DNA from: Desulfonatronospira thiodismutans ASO3-1
GTDB taxonomy: Bacteria; Desulfobacterota; Desulfovibrionia; Desulfovibrionales; Desulfonatronovibrionaceae
DNA: 64,000 nt
Direction of reading: 5' to 3'
NCBI RefSeq assembly: GCF_000174435.1
Contig: NZ_ACJN02000002.1
Span: 310,001 to 374,000, forward strand
Shown: positions 18,982-29,428 of the stretch, piece after piece
Layout of the letters: each line of letters starts with the position of its first letter
How positions within the stretch are numbered: position 1 is the stretch's first letter
Notes under the pieces: model-generated
The model's input: the letters and a program-made list of their open reading frames with translations, nothing else
Databases searched by the model: none
Told to the model about the DNA's origin: nothing
Position numbers and translations under genes: made by a program

Positions 18982-20412
18982 TTATCCTTTGATCCTTTTC
19001 AGGATTTCCCTGGCCGAGCGCCTGCCAGCACCCATGGCCTCCACCACAGTGGCAGCTCCGGTTACGATGTCTCCCCCGGCAAAGACCATGTTCATGCTGG
19101 TTTCCCCGGTTTCGGGGTCAGCCCGGACATAGCCGCGTTCATTCAGCTCCAGTTCAGGGGTGGTCTGGGTCAGGACCATGTTGGCCCCGGTTCCCACGGC
19201 CATAATGGCCAGGTCAGTGTCCAGGGAAAAAGTGTCGCCTTCTATGGGTACGGGCTGCCTGCGCCCGGAGTCGTCGGGGCTGCCCAGTTCCATGCGCTGC
19301 AGGACCATTTTGTTTAGCACCCCCTGGTCATCGCCGTGAAAGGAAAGAGGAGACGAAAGAATCTCCAGTTCGATGCCCTCTTCCAGGGCGTGCTCCAGTT
19401 CTTCCTGCCTGGCCGGCATCTCCCCCTTGGTGCGCCGGTATACCACCCGCACCCTTTCCGCACCCAGCCTTAGAGCGGTCCTGGCCGAATCCATGGCCAC
19501 GTTGCCCCCTCCGATGACCACCACGTTTCTGCCCGGGGGAACAGGGGTGTCGTATTCCGGGAACCTGTAACCGAACATGAGATTGACCCGTGTCAGGTAT
19601 TCGTTGGCGGAGTAAACCCCGATGAGGCTTTCTCCTGGCAGATTCATGAATCTGGGCAGTCCTGCCCCCACTCCCAGAAACACCGCCTTGTATCCCTGCT
19701 GGAAAAGCTCGGGCAGGGTCATGCTCTTTCCGCCCACGTAGTTGCACAAAAAATCCACCTGCAGGTTTTTCAGGGAATCTATTTCCCTTTGCACCACGGA
19801 CTTGGGCAGCCTGAATTCCGGTATGCCGTAAAGTAGCACCCCGCCCGGTGAATGCAGGGCCTCATATACGCTTACCTTGACTCCGTTGGCGGCCAGGTAT
19901 CCGGCCAGGGTCAGACTGCTGGGCCCGGAACCAATGGCTGCAACTTTCAGGCTCTCATCAATGGGAACACAGGAATCAGCGCCGGTCTCTTCCTCGCACG
20001 AGGTATGGGCATAGTAGTTGTCCGCCACGAATCTCTCCAGACGGCCTATGGCTATGGGCTGTCCAGTGGGCCTGAGCTTGCAGGTCTTTTCGCACTGGTT
20101 CTCCTGGGGGCAGACCCGGCCGCAGATGGCCGGCAGGCTGTTGGTTTCCTTGATTCTGGCAAAGGCCCCTGCCAGATCTTTGTCGGCCACCATGCGGATA
20201 AAGCCTTTACAGTCCACGTCCACGGGACAGCCTTTGATGCAGGTGGGCTTTTTGCACTGCAGGCAGCGCTTTGCCTCGGAAACGGCCTGTTCCAGGGTGT
20301 AGCCCAAGGCCACCTCGGAAAACATCCTGCCCCTTTCCACAGCGTCCAGCATGGGCATGGAAACCCTGGGACTGATCTTGGTCTTGGTCTTGGCTTTTTT
20401 CTGCATAATCAC
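18982..20412 (-). CDS. nfnB: NfnB, large subunit of NADH-dependent ferredoxin:NADP+ oxidoreductase (GltA-like)
   Basis: The 476-residue large subunit of the electron-bifurcating transhydrogenase NfnAB, linking NADPH to ferredoxin and NADH. The N-terminal Fe-S domain has CLQCKKPTCIKGCPVDVDCK and CGRVCPQENQCEKTCK. Two Rossmann folds follow: IGSGPSSLTLAGYLAANG for FAD and VVIGGGNVAMDSARTALRLG for NADP. The C-terminus has FAGGDIVTGAATVVEAMGAG. The family includes the small subunit of glutamate synthase, but adjacency to nfnA makes Nfn the better call. Translation may begin at the GTG at 20412, which overlaps the stop of nfnA by four bases (GTGA), or at the ATG two codons later. Confidence 0.92.
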   Translation of the reverse strand: MIMQKKAKTKTKISPRVSMPMLDAVERGRMFSEVALGYTLEQAVSEAKRCLQCKKPTCIKGCPVDVDCKGFIRMVADKDLAGAFARIKETNSLPAICGRVCPQENQCEKTCKLRPTGQPIAIGRLERFVADNYYAHTSCEEETGADSCVPIDESLKVAAIGSGPSSLTLAGYLAANGVKVSVYEALHSPGGVLLYGIPEFRLPKSVVQREIDSLKNLQVDFLCNYVGGKSMTLPELFQQGYKAVFLGVGAGLPRFMNLPGESLIGVYSANEYLTRVNLMFGYRFPEYDTPVPPGRNVVVIGGGNVAMDSARTALRLGAERVRVVYRRTKGEMPARQEELEHALEEGIELEILSSPLSFHGDDQGVLNKMVLQRMELGSPDDSGRRQPVPIEGDTFSLDTDLAIMAVGTGANMVLTQTTPELELNERGYVRADPETGETSMNMVFAGGDIVTGAATVVEAMGAGRRSAREILKRIKG

Positions 20413-21245
20413 AACAGCTCTTTTTTCTCGAACAGTTCCATGGATTCTTTTTCCTGGGACTTGAAGGCCTGCAGTCGCATCATGAGTTCATCGAAATCCA
20501 CCTGGGAAGCTTCGAATTCCGGGCCTTCCACGCAGGCAAAGCGTATCTCCCCGCCCACGTTCACCCGGCAGGAGCCGCACATGCCGATTCCATCAACCAT
20601 AATGGAATTAAGACTCACCAGGGTCCTTATGCCGTAAGGCTGGGCTACCCTGGCCACTGAGCGCATCATGGGCACCGGCCCCACACCGATGACCTCTTTT
20701 ACATCCGGGTCCCGGTCCAGGTACTCTTCTAACACCTCGGTGACCACGCCCTTGTGACCCACGCTGCCGTCATCGGTGGACACCAGGACCTCGTGGGAGA
20801 TCTTTTCCAGCTCCGGTTTGAAAAGTAAAAGATCCTTGCTCCTGGCTCCAATAACTGAGACAACCTTGTTTCCCGCCTGAAAATTGCCCTTGGCTATATG
20901 GTGCAGGGCGGCGATTCCGGTTCCGCCACCCACACAGGCCACTGTACCCTGTTTTTTAATGCTGGTGGGCCGGCCCAGTGGGCCGCACAGATCCAGGATC
21001 ACATCCCCCTCTTTCATGGTATCCAGAAGGGCCGTGGTCTTGCCCATTATCAGATATACGATGACAATATGTCCTTTTTCCGGGTCTGCATCGGCAATGG
21101 TCAGGGGAATACGTTCTCCTTTCATGCTCAGCCGCAGCACCACGAAATTGCCCGGCCTGGCCTTGGAGGCAATCACCGGTGCTTTTATGGTCATCTCTGT
21201 AACTCTTTTGGGGATCAAAACTCTCTTCTGGATTATTTTTCCCAT
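20409..21245 (-). CDS. nfnA: NfnA, small FAD/[2Fe-2S] subunit of the bifurcating transhydrogenase
   Basis: A 278-residue subunit of the ferredoxin-NADP reductase/dihydroorotate dehydrogenase electron-transfer type. It has the FAD-binding region PGNFVVLRLSMKGERIPLTI, the NAD-binding loop VACVGGGTGIAALHHIA, and a C-terminal [2Fe-2S] site with GMCGSCRVNVGGEIRFACVE. With NfnB it balances NADPH, NADH and ferredoxin pools in anaerobes. It overlaps nfnB by four bases, which implies coupled translation. It heads the nfnA-nfnB-ricT-metG unit. Confidence 0.92.
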   Translation of the reverse strand: MGKIIQKRVLIPKRVTEMTIKAPVIASKARPGNFVVLRLSMKGERIPLTIADADPEKGHIVIVYLIMGKTTALLDTMKEGDVILDLCGPLGRPTSIKKQGTVACVGGGTGIAALHHIAKGNFQAGNKVVSVIGARSKDLLLFKPELEKISHEVLVSTDDGSVGHKGVVTEVLEEYLDRDPDVKEVIGVGPVPMMRSVARVAQPYGIRTLVSLNSIMVDGIGMCGSCRVNVGGEIRFACVEGPEFEASQVDFDELMMRLQAFKSQEKESMELFEKKELL

Positions 21246-21370
21246 AAAATCCGTCCGTTTTTTCAGGCAAAAAAAATCTTGCCTGAAACAGATAAATAGT
21301 TATAAAATAATTGATATATGAAATCAGGGGTATTTAACCCTGCCCCTGCATAATTTTTTGAGCAGGCTTA

Positions 21371-21754
21371 ATGACTCAAATAACATCTGCTGCCGGTCCT
21401 CCGGCCTCTTTCTACTCCCTGGTAGACAAAAAGACCTGTCCTGCGGAAAAAACCGAGGGTATGACCAGGGTAAAAAGTACCCAGAAGTCCATGGGCTTCA
21501 AGTGGAAAAACATTTCCCTTGAATACACAAGTGAAAAAATTGAACTGCCAAAGCCCCCCCAAGGACTTGCCCCGGAGCAGAAGTTTGTACACGCCATGCA
21601 TGAAGCAGGAGACGTACACAGGCTATCCTCAAACGATCCCCAGGCCTTCAACCCCGGCACTTCGGATCCGGGTACCGCTTCCAGGGCCTACCAGAAGCAG
21701 AAAAACATGGATCTTGCTCCGCCCCGGCCGCCCATGCTGCAGGCCTATGCCTGA
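21371..21754 (+). CDS. small hypothetical protein
   Basis: A 127-residue frame starting MTQITSAAGPPASFYSLVDK, polar and proline-rich with no membrane segment, cysteine pattern or motif I recognise. The start has only a weak AGCAGG. It sits alone between two minus-strand operons (nfnAB and nikR-alaS). The overlapping minus-strand frame is cysteine-rich and less plausible. Like the protein at 5238 it is Pro/Ala/Ser-rich and lacks a signal peptide. Whether it is expressed is uncertain. Confidence 0.5.
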   Translation: MTQITSAAGPPASFYSLVDKKTCPAEKTEGMTRVKSTQKSMGFKWKNISLEYTSEKIELPKPPQGLAPEQKFVHAMHEAGDVHRLSSNDPQAFNPGTSDPGTASRAYQKQKNMDLAPPRPPMLQAYA

Positions 21755-21863
21755 TGCTCATTCCACCCTGTACGCCGATGCAACTGCATTCTTCTTTTGC
21801 CCATTACCACAGCAAGAGCAGAGATTAACTTCCTGCCCTCTGATCTCTGATTCCTGACCACAG

Positions 21864-24512
<2,649 letters not shown>

Positions 24513-24515
24513 CAG

Positions 24516-25580
24516 TCAACTCCTGTCCTGGGAATCGCTCTGTCCCTGCTGGGCTTCCTCTTCCGGCTGCACAACGCCCAGTTGGGTCAAAAGCTGGTTT
24601 TCAATATTCTTGCGGATCTCATCATTATCCTGCAGAAAAGACCGCACGTTCTCCCGGCCCTGGCCAAGCCTCTCGGAGCCGAAGGCGAACCAGGCCCCGC
24701 TTTTGTCCACCACCCCGTGCTCCACTCCCATGTCCAGAAGCTCCCCTGCCCTGGAGATGCCCTGGCCGTAGAGTATATCAAACTGGGTCTCCCGGAAGGG
24801 CGGGGCCACCTTGTTCTTGACGGTTTTCACCTTGACCCGGTTACCCACCACTTCATCCTTGTCCTTCAAGGTCTGGATCTTGCGGATGTCCAGGCGCACC
24901 GAGGCGTAAAACTTGAGGGCATTGCCCCCGCTGGTGGTTTCGGGACTGCCGTACCCCATGGAACCGATTTTCATGCGGATCTGGTTGATGAAAACAAGAG
25001 AGGTTTTGGAGCGGTGAATCGTCCCGGTGAGCTTGCGCATGGCGTGGGACATGAGCCTGGCCTGCCCGCCCACCTGGCTTTCGCCCATACTGCCCTCCAG
25101 CTCGGCCTGGGGAATAAGAGCGGCCACAGAGTCAACAACAATCACGTCCAGCCCCCCGGAGCGCACCAGCAGGTCGGCGATCTCCAGGGCCTGTTCCCCG
25201 TAGTCCGGCTGGGAAACCAGCAGTTCCTCGGTCTTTACCCCGAGGCGTTTGGCATAGTTTACATCCAGGGCGTGCTCGGCGTCAATAAATGCCGCTGCCC
25301 CTCCCTTTTTCTGGGCCTCGGCAATTACATGCAGGGCCAGGGTGGTCTTGCCCGAAGATTCAGGCCCGTAGATTTCCGAAACCCGGCCCCGGGGAATGCC
25401 TCCTATACCCAGAGCCAGATCCAGCCCTATGGAGCCGGTGGGAATGGACGGGATGGCCTGATGCGCCTCGTCAGAGAGACGCATGACCGAGCCCTGTCCA
25501 TACTTGCGCTCTATGGTGGTAATGGCTGTCTGCAGGGCCTCCTTGCGCACATCTTCGGCAGATTGGGTTTTCTTGGCCAT
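24516..25580 (-). CDS. recA: RecA recombinase
   Basis: A 354-residue DNA recombinase. It shows Walker [10 protein letters not shown], Walker [11 protein letters not shown], loop L1 and L2 regions ([20 protein letters not shown] and [19 protein letters not shown]) and an acidic C-terminal tail ([17 protein letters not shown]). The frame is open 53 codons further upstream, but the ATG at 25580 ([16 protein letters not shown]) fits the family and has an AGGAG ribosome-binding site. No clear LexA box was recognised in the 79-bp gap to folE2. It directly precedes alaS. Confidence 0.98.
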   Translation of the reverse strand: MAKKTQSAEDVRKEALQTAITTIERKYGQGSVMRLSDEAHQAIPSIPTGSIGLDLALGIGGIPRGRVSEIYGPESSGKTTLALHVIAEAQKKGGAAAFIDAEHALDVNYAKRLGVKTEELLVSQPDYGEQALEIADLLVRSGGLDVIVVDSVAALIPQAELEGSMGESQVGGQARLMSHAMRKLTGTIHRSKTSLVFINQIRMKIGSMGYGSPETTSGGNALKFYASVRLDIRKIQTLKDKDEVVGNRVKVKTVKNKVAPPFRETQFDILYGQGISRAGELLDMGVEHGVVDKSGAWFAFGSERLGQGRENVRSFLQDNDEIRKNIENQLLTQLGVVQPEEEAQQGQSDSQDRS

Positions 25581-25659
25581 ATATGCTCCTGATTTAATTT
25601 TCTTTAGAAACCGGATTTTTTCAATACACGTATCAGGTGATAAAATCAAACCCTGGACT

Positions 25660-26436
25660 TTAATGCTTTCCTCTGCCGGTAATGGTGGCGTAGGCGCTGT
25701 GATTGTGGATGGATTCAAAGCTTTCCACCTCCACTTCATACCAGATGATCCGGGGATGTCTGCTCAGGCTGAAAGCCACACACCGCACCACGTCCTCCAC
25801 AAAAGTCGGATTGGCAAAGGCCTCATCAGTTACATACTTTTCATCCTCTCGCTTGAGCAGGGGATAAACCGGTGAAGATCCGGCACTCATGCCTGTGTCG
25901 ATGAGTTCTTCCAGCCAAAGGAGCCCCTTGTAGCCGCACTTGATCTTCACGTAGGCCCTCTGGCTGTGGGCCCCCTGCTTGCTGATGGCCAGGGAACAGG
26001 GGCAGACCGTCATTACCGGCACCTCCACTCCCTGGGTCATCCTGATCTCCCCCATGGAAAACTCTCCGGCCAGAAAGGATTTATAATCCATCAAAAATTC
26101 ATGCCCGCTTACCGGGGTCCTGCGGGAATAAAAATAGGGAAAATCAAAGCGTAGAAGGGCCTTCTGGGCTTCCAGTCGATGAATGATCTCCGCCAGGAGC
26201 TCCTTGATGCTCTCATAGGTCAGAACCTTGGACCAGTGGCTCAGGGATTCCAGGAAACGACTCATATGAGTGCCCTTGAACTCTCCGGGCAGATCCACGC
26301 AAAGGTCCACATCCGCCACTGTGTGCTGCTGCCCGTGCAGGCGGTCCTGGACAAGCAGGGGCAGCTTTAGGTTCTTGACGCCAACCCTGTCTATAGGCAG
26401 GGGGAACTCCGGCATACCGCTCTGAACATCCTGCAT
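25660..26436 (-). CDS. folE2: GTP cyclohydrolase FolE2
   Basis: A 258-residue GTP cyclohydrolase of the FolE2 (COG1469, type IB) family, making dihydroneopterin triphosphate for folate. Diagnostic parts are [34 protein letters not shown] with the catalytic cysteine, and HNHSAYATI near the C-terminus. FolE2 enzymes work with various metals, unlike zinc-dependent FolE. The start overlaps the nikR stop (TAATG), so this gene is co-translated with a nickel-responsive repressor, a suggestive metal link. The ribosome-binding site AAGGAT lies within nikR. Confidence 0.95.
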   Translation of the reverse strand: MQDVQSGMPEFPLPIDRVGVKNLKLPLLVQDRLHGQQHTVADVDLCVDLPGEFKGTHMSRFLESLSHWSKVLTYESIKELLAEIIHRLEAQKALLRFDFPYFYSRRTPVSGHEFLMDYKSFLAGEFSMGEIRMTQGVEVPVMTVCPCSLAISKQGAHSQRAYVKIKCGYKGLLWLEELIDTGMSAGSSPVYPLLKREDEKYVTDEAFANPTFVEDVVRCVAFSLSRHPRIIWYEVEVESFESIHNHSAYATITGRGKH

Positions 26437-26855
26437 TAGAGCAAATCCTTACCTGTAGTGGCCATGTTGAGGTTGCCGTGCTTGACTCCCTTGGTGGAGG
26501 AGAGCTTCTGAGCCGTTTGCCGGATATCCCGGCCCGGCCCCCGCAGAATCAGCACCTCCAGGCAGTTGTCATGATCCAGGTGCACGTGCAGCGAGGTTAT
26601 CACCAGGTCCAGGGCATCGTGCTGGATCCGGGTCAGTTTCTGGACAAGATCGCTCTGGTGATGGTCATAGACCAGGGAAAGAACGCCCACATTCTCCTGG
26701 GACTCCTCCTCCCACTGCTGCTGCACCAGGGCATTTCGGATGAGGTCCCGGATGGCCTCGGACCTGGTCTGGTAGCTTTTATCCGAGCACAGCTGATCAA
26801 ACCTGGACAAAAGATCCAGGTCCAGGGATACTCCGAAACGTATGGTTTCTCCCAT
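26436..26855 (-). CDS. nikR: NikR nickel-responsive regulator
   Basis: A 139-residue ribbon-helix-helix repressor. The N-terminal RHH domain is [18 protein letters not shown] followed by a helix. The C-terminal ACT-like domain holds the nickel site: H79, H90, H92 and C98, matching H76, H87, H89 and C95 of the E. coli protein. GGAG precedes the start. No nickel transporter is next to it; the overlap with folE2 is the only visible functional context. No obvious NikR operator palindrome was seen upstream. Immediately upstream is a palindromic element (26921-27132). Confidence 0.96.
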   Translation of the reverse strand: MGETIRFGVSLDLDLLSRFDQLCSDKSYQTRSEAIRDLIRNALVQQQWEEESQENVGVLSLVYDHHQSDLVQKLTRIQHDALDLVITSLHVHLDHDNCLEVLILRGPGRDIRQTAQKLSSTKGVKHGNLNMATTGKDLL

Positions 26856-26920
26856 TTTCTGCTCCCTTGCTTATAACGTCTTGAAACTATTATTGATCAA
26901 TCTTTGCGCACCGCTGATAT

Positions 26921-27132
26921 CCAGGGGCCGGGGGCTTCGCAAACTGGGCGTAAACTGTCTGAACGACGCGTGGTCACGCCTGTGGCGTGATTAATCAAAA
27001 CCGTAAAACACCGAACGTGATTTAGAGCAGTTTTTACAAATTACACTGGCTTAAAAACTCGTGTATAGGTTTTGATCTACGATTCTTAGGAGTGAGTTTT
27101 TACGTCCTGTTTGCGAAGTCCCCGGGCCTTGG
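26921..27132. repeat. 212-bp nested inverted repeat (MITE-like)
   Basis: The ends are long imperfect inverted repeats: 26921-26955 pairs with the complement of 27098-27132, sharing the core CTTCGCAAAC flanked by a CCGGGG tract and CGTAAA. Moving inward, ATCAAAACC near 26993 is mirrored at 27067-27076, and AGTTTTTA (27029-27036) pairs with TAAAAACT (27052-27059). The element therefore folds on itself nearly end to end. It contains no gene. It lies between nikR and a convergent-side methyltransferase gene. A 41-bp piece recurs at 43935-43975. The shape suggests a non-autonomous mobile element; no target duplication was clearly identified. Confidence 0.6.
26974..27022. repeat. first copy of the 41-bp motif with small hairpin
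   Basis: This copy lies inside the nested inverted repeat at 26921-27132. The hairpin CACGCC-TGT-GGCGTG is followed by the shared segment GATTAATCAAAACCGTAAA and a further conserved stretch. The other copy is at 43928-43975. A similar isolated hairpin (CACGCC-TCT-GGCGTG) is at 63174-63188. Confidence 0.7.
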
Positions 27133-27213
27133 TGAATAGTTACCTATTTATAAACTATTTTCTGATATCAATCTGAATTTCTTGCTCATTTTTGTTTTTC
27201 TCATGCTGCTGCC

Positions 27214-27867
27214 TTACCGCCGCACAAGCTCTAAAAGCCTCACCCCGGCCTTTTGACCGAACCAGCTTACCCTTCGCTCTTCAATCTCTTTTGCTTTGAA
27301 ACCCTGGCTTAAAAGCCTGGCCCAGGTATCTGCGGACACATTTCTGTTCTGGTCCGCTATCCAGATGCGGCCCCCCGGAGCGAGACAGTTCCGGAAAAAC
27401 CCCGCCAGGGGCAGGGCGAAGCCGGTCTCGTACAAGACGTCAGCAGCCCAGATAAACTCGAACAGGTTTTTCTTAAGCCCGCCTCGCTTCCAGTCAATGC
27501 CCGCCCAGAGTACTTCCGGGGTGTTGTTGGCCTTTGCGCTTTGCCTGGCAAAAACCAGGGCATCGGGCTCCATATCCACGGCCACCACTCTGGCTCCCAG
27601 CCTTGAGGCCAGTATTGACGTGGCTCCCAGGCCGCACCCCGCTTCCAGGCAGAGTCTTCCCCGGATAAGTTCCCGGTTGCGGTCCAGGTGTTCGGCCAGA
27701 AGTACGCTGGAGGGCCATACCTCGGCCCAGTAGGGGATTCTTTCCTGGTCCATGTCCCTGGACGGCTCTTCCAGGCCGGACCACAGGGTTTCCAGGTCGG
27801 CCTGCCTTTTTAGTTTCAGCCTGTGCCCGGCCAGCTTCAGGTTCAGCACCTGGGATAAATCCTGCAT
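27214..27867 (-). CDS. class I SAM-dependent methyltransferase (Methyltransf_16-like)
   Basis: A 217-residue methyltransferase. The PYWAEVWPSSVLLAEHL segment followed by the SAM-binding loop CLEAGCGLGATSILASRLG and the acidic VVAVDMEPDAL resembles the METTL/lysine methyltransferase (Methyltransf_16) group, which includes an enzyme acting on electron-transfer flavoprotein. The target here is unknown. The frame is open 38 codons upstream, but that part overlaps ftsX and lacks family features; the ATG at 27867, two bases after the ftsX stop, is chosen with probable translational coupling. A related methyltransferase lies at 47983 beside the YcaO gene. Confidence 0.85.
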   Translation of the reverse strand: MQDLSQVLNLKLAGHRLKLKRQADLETLWSGLEEPSRDMDQERIPYWAEVWPSSVLLAEHLDRNRELIRGRLCLEAGCGLGATSILASRLGARVVAVDMEPDALVFARQSAKANNTPEVLWAGIDWKRGGLKKNLFEFIWAADVLYETGFALPLAGFFRNCLAPGGRIWIADQNRNVSADTWARLLSQGFKAKEIEERRVSWFGQKAGVRLLELVRR

Positions 27868-27869
27868 AC

Positions 27870-28748
27870 TTATCTGAGCCTTCCCCTCACCGCCAGGAAG
27901 CTGCTCAGAATGCCCACCAGGGTCAGGACCCCCGGAATAGCCAGGGCAGAAGGCAGGGGCAGAAATTCGATCCTGATCCAAAGCGGTGGAAAATAAAGCA
28001 CATCTTCCAGGGTCAGATGCAGGAGCTTGAGCAACCCCAGAGAAATAACCCCTCCCAGAAAACCCTGCAATGCCCCGCTCACCAGCAGGGGAAACTGAAT
28101 ATACCTGCCGCTGGCTCCTACCAGGGCCAGAATGTCCACTTCCTCCCTGCGCTGCATCTGGTTCAGCTTCAGGGTGTTGGCCACCACCAGCCCGGTAATG
28201 AGCAGCATAAGCCCTATAAGGGGCCAGAATATGCCGGAACTGACCCGCACCCAGGTCCTGGCCAGGTCCAGTTGAACCGGGTTGTAGCTGACCCTCTCCA
28301 CCCCGGGCAGGTCCATAAGCCTGCTGCGCATCTTTTGAGCCCGGTCCCGGCTGTTTTCCCCTTCCAGGGAAAATTTCACCAGGGCTGTTGCCGGCAGAGG
28401 GTTTTCCCGGGACAGGTAGCTGACATCCATGTCCCCGGAAATGGATTCAGCCAGGGACTTCAGCGCCTCGTCCGGGGTAAAGGTGTTGATTCCGCCTATA
28501 TCCCAGGACTTTATCTCCTCCCACTGCTCCTGAACTTCCTGCTGGGGATGACCTGAATCCCAGTAGACCTGAAACTGTATATCCTCCTGCGTACTCTGGG
28601 CCGTCAGATGCACGTTGTAGAGGGCCAGCAGAAAAATCCCGGCCATAAACGAGGTAAAGGCGACAGTACTCAAAGTGAAGAACTGCGCCCACCTGTTTCG
28701 GCCCAGATTGGCCAGCCCCTGCATAAAAAGCCTGGCTAAAACGCGCAT
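27870..28748 (-). CDS. ftsX: cell-division protein FtsX
   Basis: A 292-residue membrane component of the FtsEX complex, which transmits ATP-driven signals to peptidoglycan hydrolases at the septum. It has an N-terminal membrane segment (FFTLSTVAFTSFMAGIFLLAL), a periplasmic loop of about 120 residues, and three C-terminal spans starting IFWPLIGLMLLITGLVVANT, followed by the coupling-helix stretch RREEVDILALVGAS. ftsE lies two bases upstream on the same strand. Confidence 0.95.
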   Translation of the reverse strand: MRVLARLFMQGLANLGRNRWAQFFTLSTVAFTSFMAGIFLLALYNVHLTAQSTQEDIQFQVYWDSGHPQQEVQEQWEEIKSWDIGGINTFTPDEALKSLAESISGDMDVSYLSRENPLPATALVKFSLEGENSRDRAQKMRSRLMDLPGVERVSYNPVQLDLARTWVRVSSGIFWPLIGLMLLITGLVVANTLKLNQMQRREEVDILALVGASGRYIQFPLLVSGALQGFLGGVISLGLLKLLHLTLEDVLYFPPLWIRIEFLPLPSALAIPGVLTLVGILSSFLAVRGRLR

Positions 28749-28750
28749 GT

Positions 28751-29428
28751 CTAATCCTCCGCGGACTCCCAGTTGCAGCCGGCTTCAGCACCTTCGCGCA
28801 GACAGAGTATCTTGGCCCCGGGCAGGGAGTTGATGAGTTCCTCGTTGTGGGTGGCCAGAACCACGGTAGTGCCATGCAGGTGGAACTGCCTGAAGACCTC
28901 CACAAGCTGCATGGACAGTTTTTTGTCCAGGTTTCCCGTGGGCTCGTCCGCCAGAAGGACCTTGGGGTTTATGACCACGGCCCTGGCCACCGCCACCCGC
29001 TGCTGCTCTCCACCTGATATTTCCCTGCACTGGCACCAGGACTTGTTGTCCAGGCGCAGGCTCCTGAGCACCGCGCGCACCCTTTTGTGCACCTGACCCG
29101 GCACCATGCCCCGGACCTGCAGGGGCAGGGCCACGTTGTCCCAGACAGTTTCGTCGGGCAGGATCTTGAAGTCCTGAAAGACGATGGCCACCTGCCTCCT
29201 CAGCTGGTAAAGCCTTTTTTCCGGCAGGGACTTAAGGTCAAACCCGGCTATGGAAGCTATGCCCCTTTGCACCGGCAGACTGCCGTGCAGTATGCGCATC
29301 AGCGTTGTCTTGCCCGCCCCCGAAGGCCCGGTTAGAAACAGAAAATCGCCCTTGTCCAGGGAGAAGCTGATGTTCTTCAGGGCCCAGTAGCGGCCGAAGG
29401 AGTGGGACAGATGTTTTACCTGTATCAT
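28751..29428 (-). CDS. ftsE: cell-division ATP-binding protein FtsE
   Basis: A 225-residue ABC ATPase with Walker A TGPSGAGKTT, Q-loop VFQDFKILPD, signature ISGGEQQRVAVARA, Walker B VLLADEPTGNLD and switch histidine LATHNEEL. The long frame reaches 29509, but the ATG at 29428 (MIQVKHLSHSFG) matches the family and overlaps the upstream nrdJ stop as TAATG. The ribosome-binding site is weak, so coupling to nrdJ is likely. The spacing to ftsX is two bases. Confidence 0.96.
   Translation of the reverse strand: MIQVKHLSHSFGRYWALKNISFSLDKGDFLFLTGPSGAGKTTLMRILHGSLPVQRGIASIAGFDLKSLPEKRLYQLRRQVAIVFQDFKILPDETVWDNVALPLQVRGMVPGQVHKRVRAVLRSLRLDNKSWCQCREISGGEQQRVAVARAVVINPKVLLADEPTGNLDKKLSMQLVEVFRQFHLHGTTVVLATHNEELINSLPGAKILCLREGAEAGCNWESAED

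Larger units (their letters stand above)
26856..27213. other. non-coding region between nikR and methyltransferase
   Basis: These 358 bases contain the nikR leader, the nested inverted repeat (26921-27132) and about 80 AT-rich bases downstream. No open frame with a credible ribosome-binding site is present. Confidence 0.6.

Noticed and set aside
18982-20412. Glutamate synthase small subunit
   Set aside because: The sequence family is shared, but overlap with an NfnA-type gene and absence of a large glutamate synthase subunit make NfnB the better call.
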